This document shows, one piece after another, positions 8,988 to 17,447 of a stretch of DNA of 64,000 nt. Made by a program: the position numbers and the translations under genes. How positions within the stretch are numbered: the first letter of the stretch is position 1; every line of letters begins with the position of its first letter. Under the pieces are notes generated by a model that worked only from the letters and a program-made list of their open reading frames with translations, ran no database searches and was not told the DNA's origin. This DNA comes from Vulcanimicrobiota bacterium (GTDB taxonomy: Bacteria; Vulcanimicrobiota; Vulcanimicrobiia; Vulcanimicrobiales; Vulcanimicrobiaceae), in contig DAHUZB010000024.1 of the NCBI GenBank assembly GCA_027306785.1, forward strand, positions 80,782 to 144,781, written 5' to 3'.

Positions 8988-10133
8988 ATGCTCCGCTTGC
9001 GGCGCAAATCCAAGGCGATCTTTCTGCAGAATAAGACCGGGAAGCCGGATGCGAAGAGCGTCTGGATCGGCGGCGATCATCCGATCGTCGTGCAGTCGAT
9101 GACGACGACCGATACCGCCGACGCCGAGAAGACGCTCGAACAGATCTACGCGCTCGCGATGGAGGGCTGCGAGGTCGTCCGCGTGACGGTGAAAGATCCG
9201 CCCGACGCCGCGGGGCTGCCCGCGATCGTGCATCGTTCGCCGGTGCCGATCGTCGCCGACATTCACTTCGATCATCGCATGGCGCTCGCCGCGATCGAGG
9301 CGGGCGTGGCGAAGCTGCGCCTGAACCCGGGGAACATCCGCGATCCGAAGAAGGTCGCCGAGGTCGTGCTCGCGGCCAAAGAACGCGGCATTCCGATTCG
9401 CGTCGGCGTCAACATGGGCTCGCTCGCGCCCGATCTCGAAAAATCGCTCGGCCTCACGCCCGAAGCGATGGTCGAATCCGCGCTGCGCCACGTCGCGATC
9501 CTGGAAGAGCACGGTCACACCGATATCGCGATCTCGCTCAAAGCGCACGATGTGCTCACGACCGTCGCGGCCTATCGCTTGATGGACGCGCGCCTGCGCG
9601 AGCGCGAGACGCCCTATCCGCTGCATCTCGGCATCACCGAGGCCGGACTGCTGCGCGACGGCACGATCAAATCCTCGATCGGCCTCGGCATCCTGCTCTT
9701 CGAAGGCATCGGCGATACGATCCGCGTCTCGCTCGCCGCCGATCCGATCGAAGAAGTGCCGGTCTGCTGGTCGATCCTCAAATCGCTCGGACTGCGCGAG
9801 AAAGGGTTCGAGATCACCGCGTGTCCGTCGTGTGGTCGCGCGGAGATCTCCGTGCTCGAACTCGGGCGCGCGGTCGAGGCGATCGCGCGCGAATACACCG
9901 CGCCCGTCAAGGTGGCGGTCATGGGCTGTGTCGTCAACGGGCCGGGCGAATCGAAGATGGCCGATGTCGGCGTCGCGGGCGGCAAGGGCAAAGGCGCAAT
10001 CTATCGCGCGGGCGAGTTGGTCGGCACCTATCCCGAAGAGCAGTTGCTCGGTATGCTGCGTCTCGAGATCGAGAAGGTGATCGCCGAGAAGTATCCCGCC
10101 TACGCGCACGAGATCACCTCGGCCGCCGTCTGA
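8988..10133 (+). CDS. ispG: 4-hydroxy-3-methylbut-2-enyl diphosphate synthase
   Basis: IspG (GcpE) uses a [4Fe-4S] cluster to convert MEcPP into HMBPP, the penultimate MEP-pathway step. The 381-aa single-TIM-barrel form shows VQSMTTTDTAD near residue 35, LRLNPGNI, and the cluster ligands Cys279 and Cys282 (CPSC), Cys314 (MGCVVNGPGE) and Glu321. Length fits the bacterial short form lacking the plant insert. It begins three bases after rseP, placing dxr and ispG in one transcription unit. Confidence 0.96.
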   Translation: MLRLRRKSKAIFLQNKTGKPDAKSVWIGGDHPIVVQSMTTTDTADAEKTLEQIYALAMEGCEVVRVTVKDPPDAAGLPAIVHRSPVPIVADIHFDHRMALAAIEAGVAKLRLNPGNIRDPKKVAEVVLAAKERGIPIRVGVNMGSLAPDLEKSLGLTPEAMVESALRHVAILEEHGHTDIAISLKAHDVLTTVAAYRLMDARLRERETPYPLHLGITEAGLLRDGTIKSSIGLGILLFEGIGDTIRVSLAADPIEEVPVCWSILKSLGLREKGFEITACPSCGRAEISVLELGRAVEAIAREYTAPVKVAVMGCVVNGPGESKMADVGVAGGKGKGAIYRAGELVGTYPEEQLLGMLRLEIEKVIAEKYPAYAHEITSAAV

Positions 10134-10606
10134 TGACCTATCGAGCGCCGCGGCTGCAGACGTTGGTGCTGACCGTCGTCGTTGCCGGAATGGCATCGGC
10201 GCTCTTTGCCGTCTCGCGTCCCATCCAAATCATGGTTGACGGGCAGCACGTCGCAAGCGACGTGCCGCCCGTGCAGGGTCTCTCGGATAAGATCTACGTG
10301 CCGCTACGCACCGTCGCCGACGCGCTCGGCGCGCTCACGCTCGTGCAGGGCGATCGCATCGTCGTGGTGCGCGGACACGAATCGCTGCGTTTACGCGTCG
10401 GCGATGTGCATGCGCGCTTCAACGGCATGCCGCTCACGCTGAAACACGCGCCGTTTCGCGTGCGCGGACGCGTGATGATCGGCCTGAAGGCGATGGCGAA
10501 TGCGTTCGGCATGCGAGCGACGTATAACGCCCGGACGGCTCGCGTCGATATCGTCACGCCCGGAATCGGCGCGGCGCAGAGCCGGCCGATCCCGCCGCCC
10601 GAATAG
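10133..10606 (+). CDS. Exported stalk-domain (copper amine oxidase N-like) protein
   Basis: A 157-aa protein with an N-terminal signal anchor (residues about 8-27) followed by IMVDGQHVASDVPPV, YVPLRTVADALGA and a second half containing MIGLKAMANAFGM. This repeated beta-hairpin/helix pattern is the copper amine oxidase N-terminal type domain, which is found on many secreted Gram-positive-like proteins and is not itself an amine oxidase. No other domain is attached. The ATG shares one base with the ispG stop. The role is probably cell-surface binding or assembly; that is inference. A larger relative is at 48484. Confidence 0.7.
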   Translation: MTYRAPRLQTLVLTVVVAGMASALFAVSRPIQIMVDGQHVASDVPPVQGLSDKIYVPLRTVADALGALTLVQGDRIVVVRGHESLRLRVGDVHARFNGMPLTLKHAPFRVRGRVMIGLKAMANAFGMRATYNARTARVDIVTPGIGAAQSRPIPPPE

Positions 10607-10608
10607 GG

Positions 10609-11265
10609 CTAGTTCGCACTCAGCGCCGCAATGCGCGCGCGCAGCCGCTCGTTCTCGTGCATCTCCGCAGCAATCGCGTCGGCGGTGACCTTTGCGGTCG
10701 TGTCGATTAACTCGTCGACGCGTCCGAAGAGTCGTGCGATCGTGCGGGTTGCCCAGAAGAGCACGCTGCATTCGGCGAGCACGCAGATGGCGTGCAGCGC
10801 GACGCGCGCGAGGCCTTCCTCGGGAAAGACCGCGGTGGGATCGATGAGATCGAGCAGCAGGTGATGTCCCGCCGTGAGCGCCGCAGCGACCGCGATCGGG
10901 CGCCAATCCACATAGCCGATGAGCATCGCGTAGACGGCGAAGAAGTACATATGGTAGTCGATCTGCCAACTGTCGACGCCGCCCCGGCTCGCGTAGACGA
11001 ATGCGATCGGAGCCGCGGTGAGGACGATTGCGGCGAAACTACGCAGTGCGAGCCCGTCACGCAGGGTGAGCGCGGCGACGTTGAGCGCGAGCGCGCAGAG
11101 CGCGAGTGCTACGGTCGGACCGGCCCAGCCGTTGTGCGATGAGATCGCGACGAGTGCCGCCGCGGGGACGTGCAGCCAGGCGATCAGCACGTAGAGCCGC
11201 GTCGCGGAGGCGCGCACGGAGTTGAGGGTCAGCGGACCGGCCGCTCGACCGAGCATCGCTTGCAT
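10609..11265 (-). CDS. Membrane sensor-like protein lacking an output domain
   Basis: A 218-aa polytopic protein with about six membrane segments, a GHHLLLDLIDPTAVFP segment and a short C-terminal coiled tail (FGRVDELIDTTAKVTADAIA). This membrane module resembles the N-terminal input region of some methyl-accepting chemotaxis proteins, but the reading frame stops before any HAMP or signalling domain. It may be a truncated receptor or a stand-alone membrane protein. It converges on the stalk-domain gene, with stops only two bases apart. ATG at 11265; a second ATG lies at 11256. Confidence 0.6.
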   Translation of the reverse strand: MQAMLGRAAGPLTLNSVRASATRLYVLIAWLHVPAAALVAISSHNGWAGPTVALALCALALNVAALTLRDGLALRSFAAIVLTAAPIAFVYASRGGVDSWQIDYHMYFFAVYAMLIGYVDWRPIAVAAALTAGHHLLLDLIDPTAVFPEEGLARVALHAICVLAECSVLFWATRTIARLFGRVDELIDTTAKVTADAIAAEMHENERLRARIAALSAN

Positions 11266-11381
11266 CGGTAGTGAACTCTCCCTTGGTCGTTGCGTGTGTT
11301 CGCGTGGCGAACCGGGAAGAGCAACGGGCGAGCGGTCGGCGCGGATGGGGAGCCGGCGCGTTCTTTACACGCGCCGCACGT

Positions 11382-12908
11382 TTAGATGCTTTCGGCGATG
11401 CCTTCGGGGTCCTCGACCGGTTCGATCTCCGCGGGTTTCGACGTGCGGAAGCCGTACGAGAAGAAGAAGATCAATCCGACCACGAGCGCACCCGCGAACC
11501 ACGTCCACGTCGTACGCGAGAGTCCGAAGACCGCGAGAAACAGCGAGCAGACGATACCGAGGATCGGGAAGAGCGGCACGAACGGCACCTTGAAGCTGCG
11601 CGGCAGATCCGGTTTGCGCTTGCGCAGATAGATCACGCCCGCGCAGACGACGGTAAACGCGATCAGCGTGCCGATGTTCACGAGGTTCAGCAGTTCGTTG
11701 AGCGGTACGATGAGCGTGAGCAGCGCCACCGCGACGCCGGTCACCATCGTGGTGCGCACCGGTGTTTTGAAACGCGGGTTGATGACGGCGACCGCGGGCG
11801 GCAGCATCTTATCGCGCGCCATGACGTAGAAAATGCGCGTCTGACCGAGCAGCGAGCTCAGCGCCACGCTCGTGGTACCGGCGAGCACGCCCATCGTGAT
11901 GATCCAGCTGAGCCACGGCTGATGCAGCGGGTTGAGCGCGTAGACGAGCGGATCTTTCACCGGGACCTGATTCCACGGAACCGCGCCGATCAGCACGATC
12001 GCCGTCGCGCAGTAGATCAGCGTGCCGATCGCGAGGGCACCGATTACGCCCATCGGCACGTCGCGCTGCGGGTTCTTGCACTCTTCGGCGGTCGTCGTCG
12101 CCGTGTCGAATCCGATGTAGCTGAAGAAGACGTACGCACCGATTGCCACGATGCCGTAGGGCTGCGCCGACGACGAGTAGTCGGCCATTCCGCCGAACGG
12201 CTGGAGCGCGCCCCATCCGTACGGCGCGAAGTTCGCGAAGTGCTCGGGATGAAAGAGCCAGATGCCCGCGATCACGAAGACGACGAGCGCCGAGATCTTC
12301 AGCACGACGAAGACGTTGTTGGTGGTCGCCGATTCGCGAATGCCGATCGAGAGAATCACCGAGAGGCCGATCACGAAGAGCGCGCCGACCACGTCGTACT
12401 GCGAGTGGATGAAGTCCCAGTTCCAGATCTGCCACCACGCGCCGTGCATCACGAGGTTCGACTGCTGCGCCCAGGCGGGGAGCACGATGCCGATCGATTT
12501 CAGCACGTCCTGCAGCGCCGCCGAGAACTGCTGTGCCACGGGTGCCGCGCTGATGCCGTATTCGAAGATCAGCGCAAAGCCGATGATCCAGGCGAAGAGT
12601 TTGCCCATCGTCGCGTACGCATACGTGTACGCGCTGCCCGCGACCGGTACCATCGCGCCGAGCTCCGCATAGCAGAGCGCCGCGAAGAACGAGGTGACGC
12701 CGGCGAGCAGATACGAAACGATCACCGCCGGACCCGCGCCTTTGACGCCGGTGCCGATGGTGGTGAAGATGCCGCCGCCGATCATCGTGCCCAGGCCGAT
12801 TGCGACGAGGTCTTTCGCGGTCAACGCCCGCTTGAGGATGCGCTGCTGCGCGAGCGCGCGAAGCTTGTCGACGTTGGTCGTCGCAAAGAGCTCGGAGACA
12901 AAGGACAT
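11382..12908 (-). CDS. APC-family amino acid permease
   Basis: This is a cationic-amino-acid-transporter-like permease of the inner membrane. The 508-aa product starts MSFVSELFATTNVDKL and has about 12 membrane helices; the first carries the substrate-backbone motif LGTMIGGGIFTTIG and later FVFFSYIGFDTATTTAEE is the typical unwound helix-6 signature. The ATG at 12908 is chosen because homologues begin shortly before the ALTAKDLVAIG region; an upstream in-frame start at 12953 is possible. It stands alone on the minus strand, 58 bp from the divergent Nudix gene. Confidence 0.88.
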   Translation of the reverse strand: MSFVSELFATTNVDKLRALAQQRILKRALTAKDLVAIGLGTMIGGGIFTTIGTGVKGAGPAVIVSYLLAGVTSFFAALCYAELGAMVPVAGSAYTYAYATMGKLFAWIIGFALIFEYGISAAPVAQQFSAALQDVLKSIGIVLPAWAQQSNLVMHGAWWQIWNWDFIHSQYDVVGALFVIGLSVILSIGIRESATTNNVFVVLKISALVVFVIAGIWLFHPEHFANFAPYGWGALQPFGGMADYSSSAQPYGIVAIGAYVFFSYIGFDTATTTAEECKNPQRDVPMGVIGALAIGTLIYCATAIVLIGAVPWNQVPVKDPLVYALNPLHQPWLSWIITMGVLAGTTSVALSSLLGQTRIFYVMARDKMLPPAVAVINPRFKTPVRTTMVTGVAVALLTLIVPLNELLNLVNIGTLIAFTVVCAGVIYLRKRKPDLPRSFKVPFVPLFPILGIVCSLFLAVFGLSRTTWTWFAGALVVGLIFFFSYGFRTSKPAEIEPVEDPEGIAESI

Positions 12909-12966
12909 TTCGCGCAGGTTCGCAGAGAGGGGTCGCTCGTCCCTCCGACACAAGGCACAGGCAGCG

Positions 12967-13497
12967 ATGGATCCCTACGAGCGCCGCGCGCGCAGCGAAC
13001 TCTACCGCAATCCGTGGCTCGCGTTCGAAGTGCACGAGATCGTGCATCCGACCGGCGTTGCGGGCGAACACGCGCTCGTCGTCACGCCGCCCGCATCGGG
13101 CGTGCTCGTGCGTGAAGGGGATGCCTTCATTTTCGCGCGGCAACCGCGTTTCGCGGCGCGCGGCCCCATGATCGAGATCGTGAAGGGCGGCGCCGATCCG
13201 GGCGAGAGCGCGCTCGCCTGCGCGGCGCGCGAGCTGCGCGAGGAATTGGGGCTCGAGGCCGAGCGTTGGGAATCGCTCGGCCTCTGCTGGGAGATCCCGT
13301 CGATCGTTGCGCATCCGGTTGCGATCTTTCTCGCATCGGAGCTGCGCGCGGTGGCCGACGATCAGGAGGCGGTGGAGCGCGTCGATCCGCTGCGCATCGC
13401 GATCGACGACGCCTACGTCGCCGCCTGCGACGGGCGCATCGACGACGCGGTCACGCTCGCGGCGCTCCTGCGCTATCGGCTGCGCGAAACGCGTTGA
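12967..13497 (+). CDS. Nudix hydrolase, ADP-ribose pyrophosphatase-like
   Basis: Nudix enzymes cleave nucleoside diphosphates linked to another moiety, using Mg ions held by the Nudix box. Here the box is complete: GGADPGESALACAARELREE with LGLE following, around residues 76-99. The protein is 176 aa, and the N-terminal strand region YRNPWLAFEVHEIVHP resembles ADP-sugar pyrophosphatases. The ATG at 12967 is the first of that frame adjoining the conserved part. It diverges from the permease and converges on the cobalamin adenosyltransferase. Exact substrate cannot be read from sequence. Confidence 0.85.
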   Translation: MDPYERRARSELYRNPWLAFEVHEIVHPTGVAGEHALVVTPPASGVLVREGDAFIFARQPRFAARGPMIEIVKGGADPGESALACAARELREELGLEAERWESLGLCWEIPSIVAHPVAIFLASELRAVADDQEAVERVDPLRIAIDDAYVAACDGRIDDAVTLAALLRYRLRETR

Positions 13498-13503
13498 CGC
13501 GCG

Positions 13504-14103
13504 TTATTCGGGCGGCTGTGTCTTCGCGTTCCAGAGGTATTCGGGCTCGTTCAACTCCGCATTGATCCAGCGCGACCACACGAAGAGCGCGTCGGAGAGC
13601 CGGTTGAGATAGTGCTGCGTTTCGAGCGAGACGCCGTCGTCCTCTTCGCGCAGCGTGACGAGCAGCCGTTCGGCGCGACGGCAGATCGTACGTGCCAGGT
13701 GCAGATACGCGCCCGAATACGAGCCGCCGGGATGGATGAAATTGTTCAGCGGTTCGAGATCGCGCTGCGCTTCGTCGATCGCGCGTTCGAGCGCGGCCAC
13801 GTCGGGCGCGGTCACGAGCGGCATGCCTTCCCACCGGTCGCCCGGGAGGGTGGCGAGGTCGCTGCCCAAGTTGAAGAGCGCGTCCTGGGTCCAGGCAAGC
13901 CAGTGATCCAGGCGCTGCGCACGGCGGTGCGTGGCGAGCAATGGGCGCAGCGTCGTGCGGGCGATTCCGATCGCGCTCGAAAGTTCGTCGACGGTGCCGT
14001 AGGTCTCGATGCGCAGCGCGTTCTTCATGACGCGCTGACCGCCGACCAGGCCCGTCGTGCCGTTGTCGCCGGTACGCGTGTAGATGCGGGTCAATTTGGG
14101 CAT
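13504..14103 (-). CDS. Cob(I)alamin adenosyltransferase, PduO type
   Basis: This transfers adenosyl from ATP to cob(I)alamin, giving coenzyme B12. The 199-aa product has the family N-terminus KLTRIYTRTGDNGTTGLVGG with the ATP-binding TRTGDNGTT at residues about 7-15, YGTVDELSSAIG, and the C-terminal RRAERLLV and LNRLSDALFVWSRW helices. The ATG at 14103 is favoured; an upstream extension of arginine-rich codons is not family-like. The gene diverges from proS across 88 bp. No B12-dependent enzyme is in the window. Confidence 0.93.
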   Translation of the reverse strand: MPKLTRIYTRTGDNGTTGLVGGQRVMKNALRIETYGTVDELSSAIGIARTTLRPLLATHRRAQRLDHWLAWTQDALFNLGSDLATLPGDRWEGMPLVTAPDVAALERAIDEAQRDLEPLNNFIHPGGSYSGAYLHLARTICRRAERLLVTLREEDDGVSLETQHYLNRLSDALFVWSRWINAELNEPEYLWNAKTQPPE

Positions 14104-14191
14104 AGCGGTGCGTCTTCGCCGTCGGCGTCGCCCTCGCTTCCGCGCGCTAACGGAAGGCGGGCGCCGCACCGCGCGCGAACCGAGGCGGGTC

Positions 14192-15652
14192 ATGTCTGAC
14201 CCCGCCCTCCAACCCGTCGTCAAGGAGATCCCTCCGAAGGCGGCCGATCTCTCCGCGTGGTACACGGCCGTCTGCCTGAAGGCCGAACTCGCATCGTACT
14301 CGCCCGTGCGCGGCTGCGTGGTCCTGCGTCCGTACGGCTACGGCCTCTGGGAGAATCTCCAGAAGCACCTCGATCGCGCGTTCAAAGAGACGGGGCACGA
14401 GAATGCGTACTTCCCGCTCCTGATTCCCGAAAGCTTGCTGCTTAAAGAGGCCGAGCACGTGGAGGGCTTCGCGCCCGAGGTCGCGTGGGTGACGCACGGC
14501 GGACAGGAGGAGCTCACCGAGCGCCTCGCCATTCGCCCCACCTCCGAAGTGATCATCGGCGTCATGTACGCGCAGTGGGTCGAGTCGTATCGCGATCTGC
14601 CGATTCTCATCAACCAGTGGGCGAACGTGCTGCGTTGGGAAAAAGCGACGCGCCCGTTCCTGCGCACGATGGAATTTCTTTGGCAAGAGGGCCACACCGC
14701 GCATGCATCGGCGGCCGAAGCGCGCGAAGAGACGGAAAAGATGCTCGGCGTCTACCGCGAGTTCGCGGAGAACGTGGCGGCGGTTCCGGTGTATGCGGGA
14801 GTCAAGAGCGCGAGCGAACGCTTTCCGGGCGCCGTCGAGACGTTCTCGATCGAGGCGTTGATGCCCGACGGCAAAGCGCTGCAGTCGGCGACCTCGCACG
14901 ATCTCGGTCAGAACTTCGCCAAGGCCTACGACATCACGTTTCTCGACGCCGATCAGCAGATCAAACACGCCTATACGACGTCGTGGGGCATGTCGTGGCG
15001 CATGCTCGGCGCGATGATCATGGTGCACGGCGACGATCGGGGACTGCGCATCCCGCCGAAGATGGCGCCGATCGAGGCGGTCTTCGTTCCGATCCTGCGC
15101 AAAGGCGACGAGCGTTCGGTTGCCGCCTGTCACGATGCGGCGAAGGCGCTGCGCGAAGCGGGCTTCCGCGTGAAGGTGGACGATCGCGATCAGCAGCCGG
15201 GTTGGAAGTACGCCGAATGGGACGTGCGCGGCGTGCCGCTGCGCATCGAGATCGGCCCGCGCGATGTCGACGCCGGGACCGCCGTGCTCGTGCGCCGCGA
15301 CCGCGCCAAGGGCGATCCCGAGCAGAAGATCACCGTGCCGCTCGATCGGCTCGCGCAGAGCATACGCGAACTGCTCGATCTGATTCAGCGTTCGCTCTAC
15401 GATGAGGCGAAGGCGTTTTTGGAGAGCCACACCGTGCGCGAAACCGAACGCGGCGCATTCCTGCGCGCGTGCAAAGAACGCGCCGGAATGATCGATATTC
15501 CTTGGTGCGGAAGCGCCGCGTGCGAGGCGCACGTGAAAGCCTCGACCGGCGCGACGACACGGAACACCCGTCCGCTCGAGGGCGCGGAGAGCCTCTGCGT
15601 CGCCTGCGGCGAACCTGCGACCGTGAGGGCCTATTTTGCGCAGAGTTACTAG
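14192..15652 (+). CDS. proS: Prolyl-tRNA synthetase, archaeal/eukaryotic type
   Basis: ProS charges tRNA-Pro. The 486-aa protein is the short type 3 class II form, without the bacterial editing insertion. It shows LRPYGYGLWENLQKHLD, the IRPTSE motif, RWEKATRPFLRTMEFLWQEGH (motif 2 region, quoted in part), SWRMLGAMIMVHGDDRGL (motif 3 region), the anticodon-binding domain, and a C-terminal zinc module with CGSAAC and CVACG ending in a terminal Tyr, all typical of this type. ATG at 14192 precedes the conserved LSAWY; upstream in-frame codons are arginine-rich and unlike ProS. Confidence 0.95.
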   Translation: MSDPALQPVVKEIPPKAADLSAWYTAVCLKAELASYSPVRGCVVLRPYGYGLWENLQKHLDRAFKETGHENAYFPLLIPESLLLKEAEHVEGFAPEVAWVTHGGQEELTERLAIRPTSEVIIGVMYAQWVESYRDLPILINQWANVLRWEKATRPFLRTMEFLWQEGHTAHASAAEAREETEKMLGVYREFAENVAAVPVYAGVKSASERFPGAVETFSIEALMPDGKALQSATSHDLGQNFAKAYDITFLDADQQIKHAYTTSWGMSWRMLGAMIMVHGDDRGLRIPPKMAPIEAVFVPILRKGDERSVAACHDAAKALREAGFRVKVDDRDQQPGWKYAEWDVRGVPLRIEIGPRDVDAGTAVLVRRDRAKGDPEQKITVPLDRLAQSIRELLDLIQRSLYDEAKAFLESHTVRETERGAFLRACKERAGMIDIPWCGSAACEAHVKASTGATTRNTRPLEGAESLCVACGEPATVRAYFAQSY

Positions 15653-15653
15653 A

Positions 15654-16190
15654 GTGCGCTCGCTGGTGCTTGCGGCCTGCGCGGCCGTCTTCTGCGTCGG
15701 CACCGCATCGGCGATGCCCGCGACGGTCGCGAATCTCGATGCGCATGCGCGCGCCGGCGGCAATCGCAAGGATCTTGCGCTTGCGATCGGCGAGCGCGTC
15801 TTCGCCGAGGAATGGCCCGCGCAGGTCTTCCAGGTGCTGGTCAATCAGGTCGGCACGCACGTGGTCGTCGGTATGCGCGTGAGCGGCACGCACTTTCACG
15901 AGCCGATCTCGCGCGCGCAGTTCGATGCGGAGATCGAGCAGCTCGCGAGCGACACGTTTGCGGCGGTTCCGCAGGCGGAAGAGCTCGACATCTGGACGAC
16001 GGTTCCGATCCCCGTCTACAAGGGGGAGATCGTGAGCGGTGACCTCGCCAAACCGGCCTGGCGTAACGTCTTCACGATCTCGGTCATGCGCCACGAATCC
16101 ACCGCGGCGGTGGCCGCGCGCCTGCATGCGGGCACCAACGTCTTCATCGATCCCACGTGGGCGCGTACGGCGTTCGTGAAGGCGCCGTAG
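15654..16190 (+). CDS. Exported hypothetical protein
   Basis: A 178-aa product with a clear signal peptide (VRSLVLAACAAVFCVGTASA then MP, likely cleavage after ASA). The mature part is mixed alpha/beta with VVVGMRVSGTHFHEP and DIWTTVPIPVYKGEIVSGDLA-type segments; no family is recognised. GTG at 15654 directly after the proS stop is chosen because it gives a compact signal peptide; a TTG at 15636 inside proS is an alternative. The next gene, an M16 peptidase, begins on the base after its stop, so the two are probably coupled and may work together outside the membrane. Confidence 0.7.
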   Translation: MRSLVLAACAAVFCVGTASAMPATVANLDAHARAGGNRKDLALAIGERVFAEEWPAQVFQVLVNQVGTHVVVGMRVSGTHFHEPISRAQFDAEIEQLASDTFAAVPQAEELDIWTTVPIPVYKGEIVSGDLAKPAWRNVFTISVMRHESTAAVAARLHAGTNVFIDPTWARTAFVKAP

Positions 16191-17447
16191 ATGTACCGCA
16201 AGACGACGCTGCCGAACGGCCTTCGCGTGCTGACCGAGACGATGTCTTCGGTGCGCTCGGCGAGTATCGGTATCTGGGCCGACGTCGGCTCATCGCTCGA
16301 AACGCCGCAGACGCGCGGCATCTCGCACCTCGTGGAGCACATGCTCTTCAAGGGCACGCAGCGCCGCAGCGCGCGCGAGATCGCCGAGGCGATGGACGGT
16401 GTCGGCGGCAACCTGAACGCGTTCACCGATAAAGAGACGACCTGCTACTACGCGAAGGTGATCGACACGCACGTGCCGCTCGCGCTCGACGTACTCTCGG
16501 ATATGTTCCTGCACTCGACCTTCGACGCGGGCGAGCTTGCCAAAGAGCAAAAGGTCGTCCTCGAAGAGATCAAGATGTACGAAGACTCGCCGGACGAACT
16601 GATCCACGATCTCTTCCTGCAGACGATGTGGCGCGGTTCGCATCTCGGCGATCCGACCATCGGTTTCGTCGACACCGTCACCGCGCTTACGCCGAACGAT
16701 CTGCGCGCGCACATGGCGCGTCATTACGCCCCGAACTCGGTCGTCGTTTCGGCCGCGGGCAACGTGGATCACGATCGCTTCGTCGAACTGGTCGCCGAAT
16801 ATTTCGCCGATTTCCGCGGGACGAGCGACGCGTTCACGCCGGACCGGCCGATCGCGACGCCCGCCACGCTGATCCGCCAGAAGGAGAGCGAGCAGGCCTA
16901 CGTGGTCGTCGGCTCGCGCGGGCTCTCCGCGCGCGACGACCGCCGCTTTGCGCTCTCCGTGCTCGATACGCTGCTCGGCGGCGGTATGTCGAGTCGGCTC
17001 TTTCAAGAGATCCGCGAAAAGCGCGGGCTCGTCTACACCGTCTACTCGTTCCAGGCCGCCTACCGAGAGGCGGGGCTCTTCGGCGTGTACGCGGGCACCT
17101 CGGCGGAGAACGTCCAGGCCTGTATCGACGTGGTCGCGGAGCAGCTCGGCGCGCTGCGCGCGATGCCGGTCGCGGATGCCGAGTTGCGCCTCGCCAAGGA
17201 GCACATCAAGGGCAGCCTCACGCTTGCGCTCGAATCCACGTCGAGCCGCATGATCCGCCTCGGTCGCAACGAGTTCACGCTCGGGCGCGAAATGACGCCC
17301 GAGGAGATCGAAGCGCGCGTCGATGAGGTGAGCGCCGAGCAGATTACGGAGCTCGCGCAGGAGCTCTTTGCGCCCGAGCAGTTGGGCCTTTGCATCCTCG
17401 GGCCGGTGGACGCAGGCGCCATCGCGTGGAATCGTGACGCCGCTTAG
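16191..17447 (+). CDS. M16 family zinc metallopeptidase
   Basis: Pitrilysin/processing-peptidase-like enzymes degrade peptides inside a two-halved clamshell. The 418-aa protein has the inverted zinc motif HLVEH (46-50) with downstream Glu in EEIKMYEDSPDE (around residues 123-134), and the C-terminal domain with GGGMSSRLFQEIREKRGLVY that completes the active site. Length and features match the single-chain bacterial MPP-like PqqL/YmxG group. It is often located near pnp or dut in other bacteria; here it follows proS and an exported protein. No signal peptide is seen. Confidence 0.93.
   Translation: MYRKTTLPNGLRVLTETMSSVRSASIGIWADVGSSLETPQTRGISHLVEHMLFKGTQRRSAREIAEAMDGVGGNLNAFTDKETTCYYAKVIDTHVPLALDVLSDMFLHSTFDAGELAKEQKVVLEEIKMYEDSPDELIHDLFLQTMWRGSHLGDPTIGFVDTVTALTPNDLRAHMARHYAPNSVVVSAAGNVDHDRFVELVAEYFADFRGTSDAFTPDRPIATPATLIRQKESEQAYVVVGSRGLSARDDRRFALSVLDTLLGGGMSSRLFQEIREKRGLVYTVYSFQAAYREAGLFGVYAGTSAENVQACIDVVAEQLGALRAMPVADAELRLAKEHIKGSLTLALESTSSRMIRLGRNEFTLGREMTPEEIEARVDEVSAEQITELAQELFAPEQLGLCILGPVDAGAIAWNRDAA

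Noticed and set aside
8043..10196. 717-codon open frame on the minus strand
   Set aside because: It is antisense to rseP and ispG with intact motifs; composition is that of a GC-rich shadow frame.
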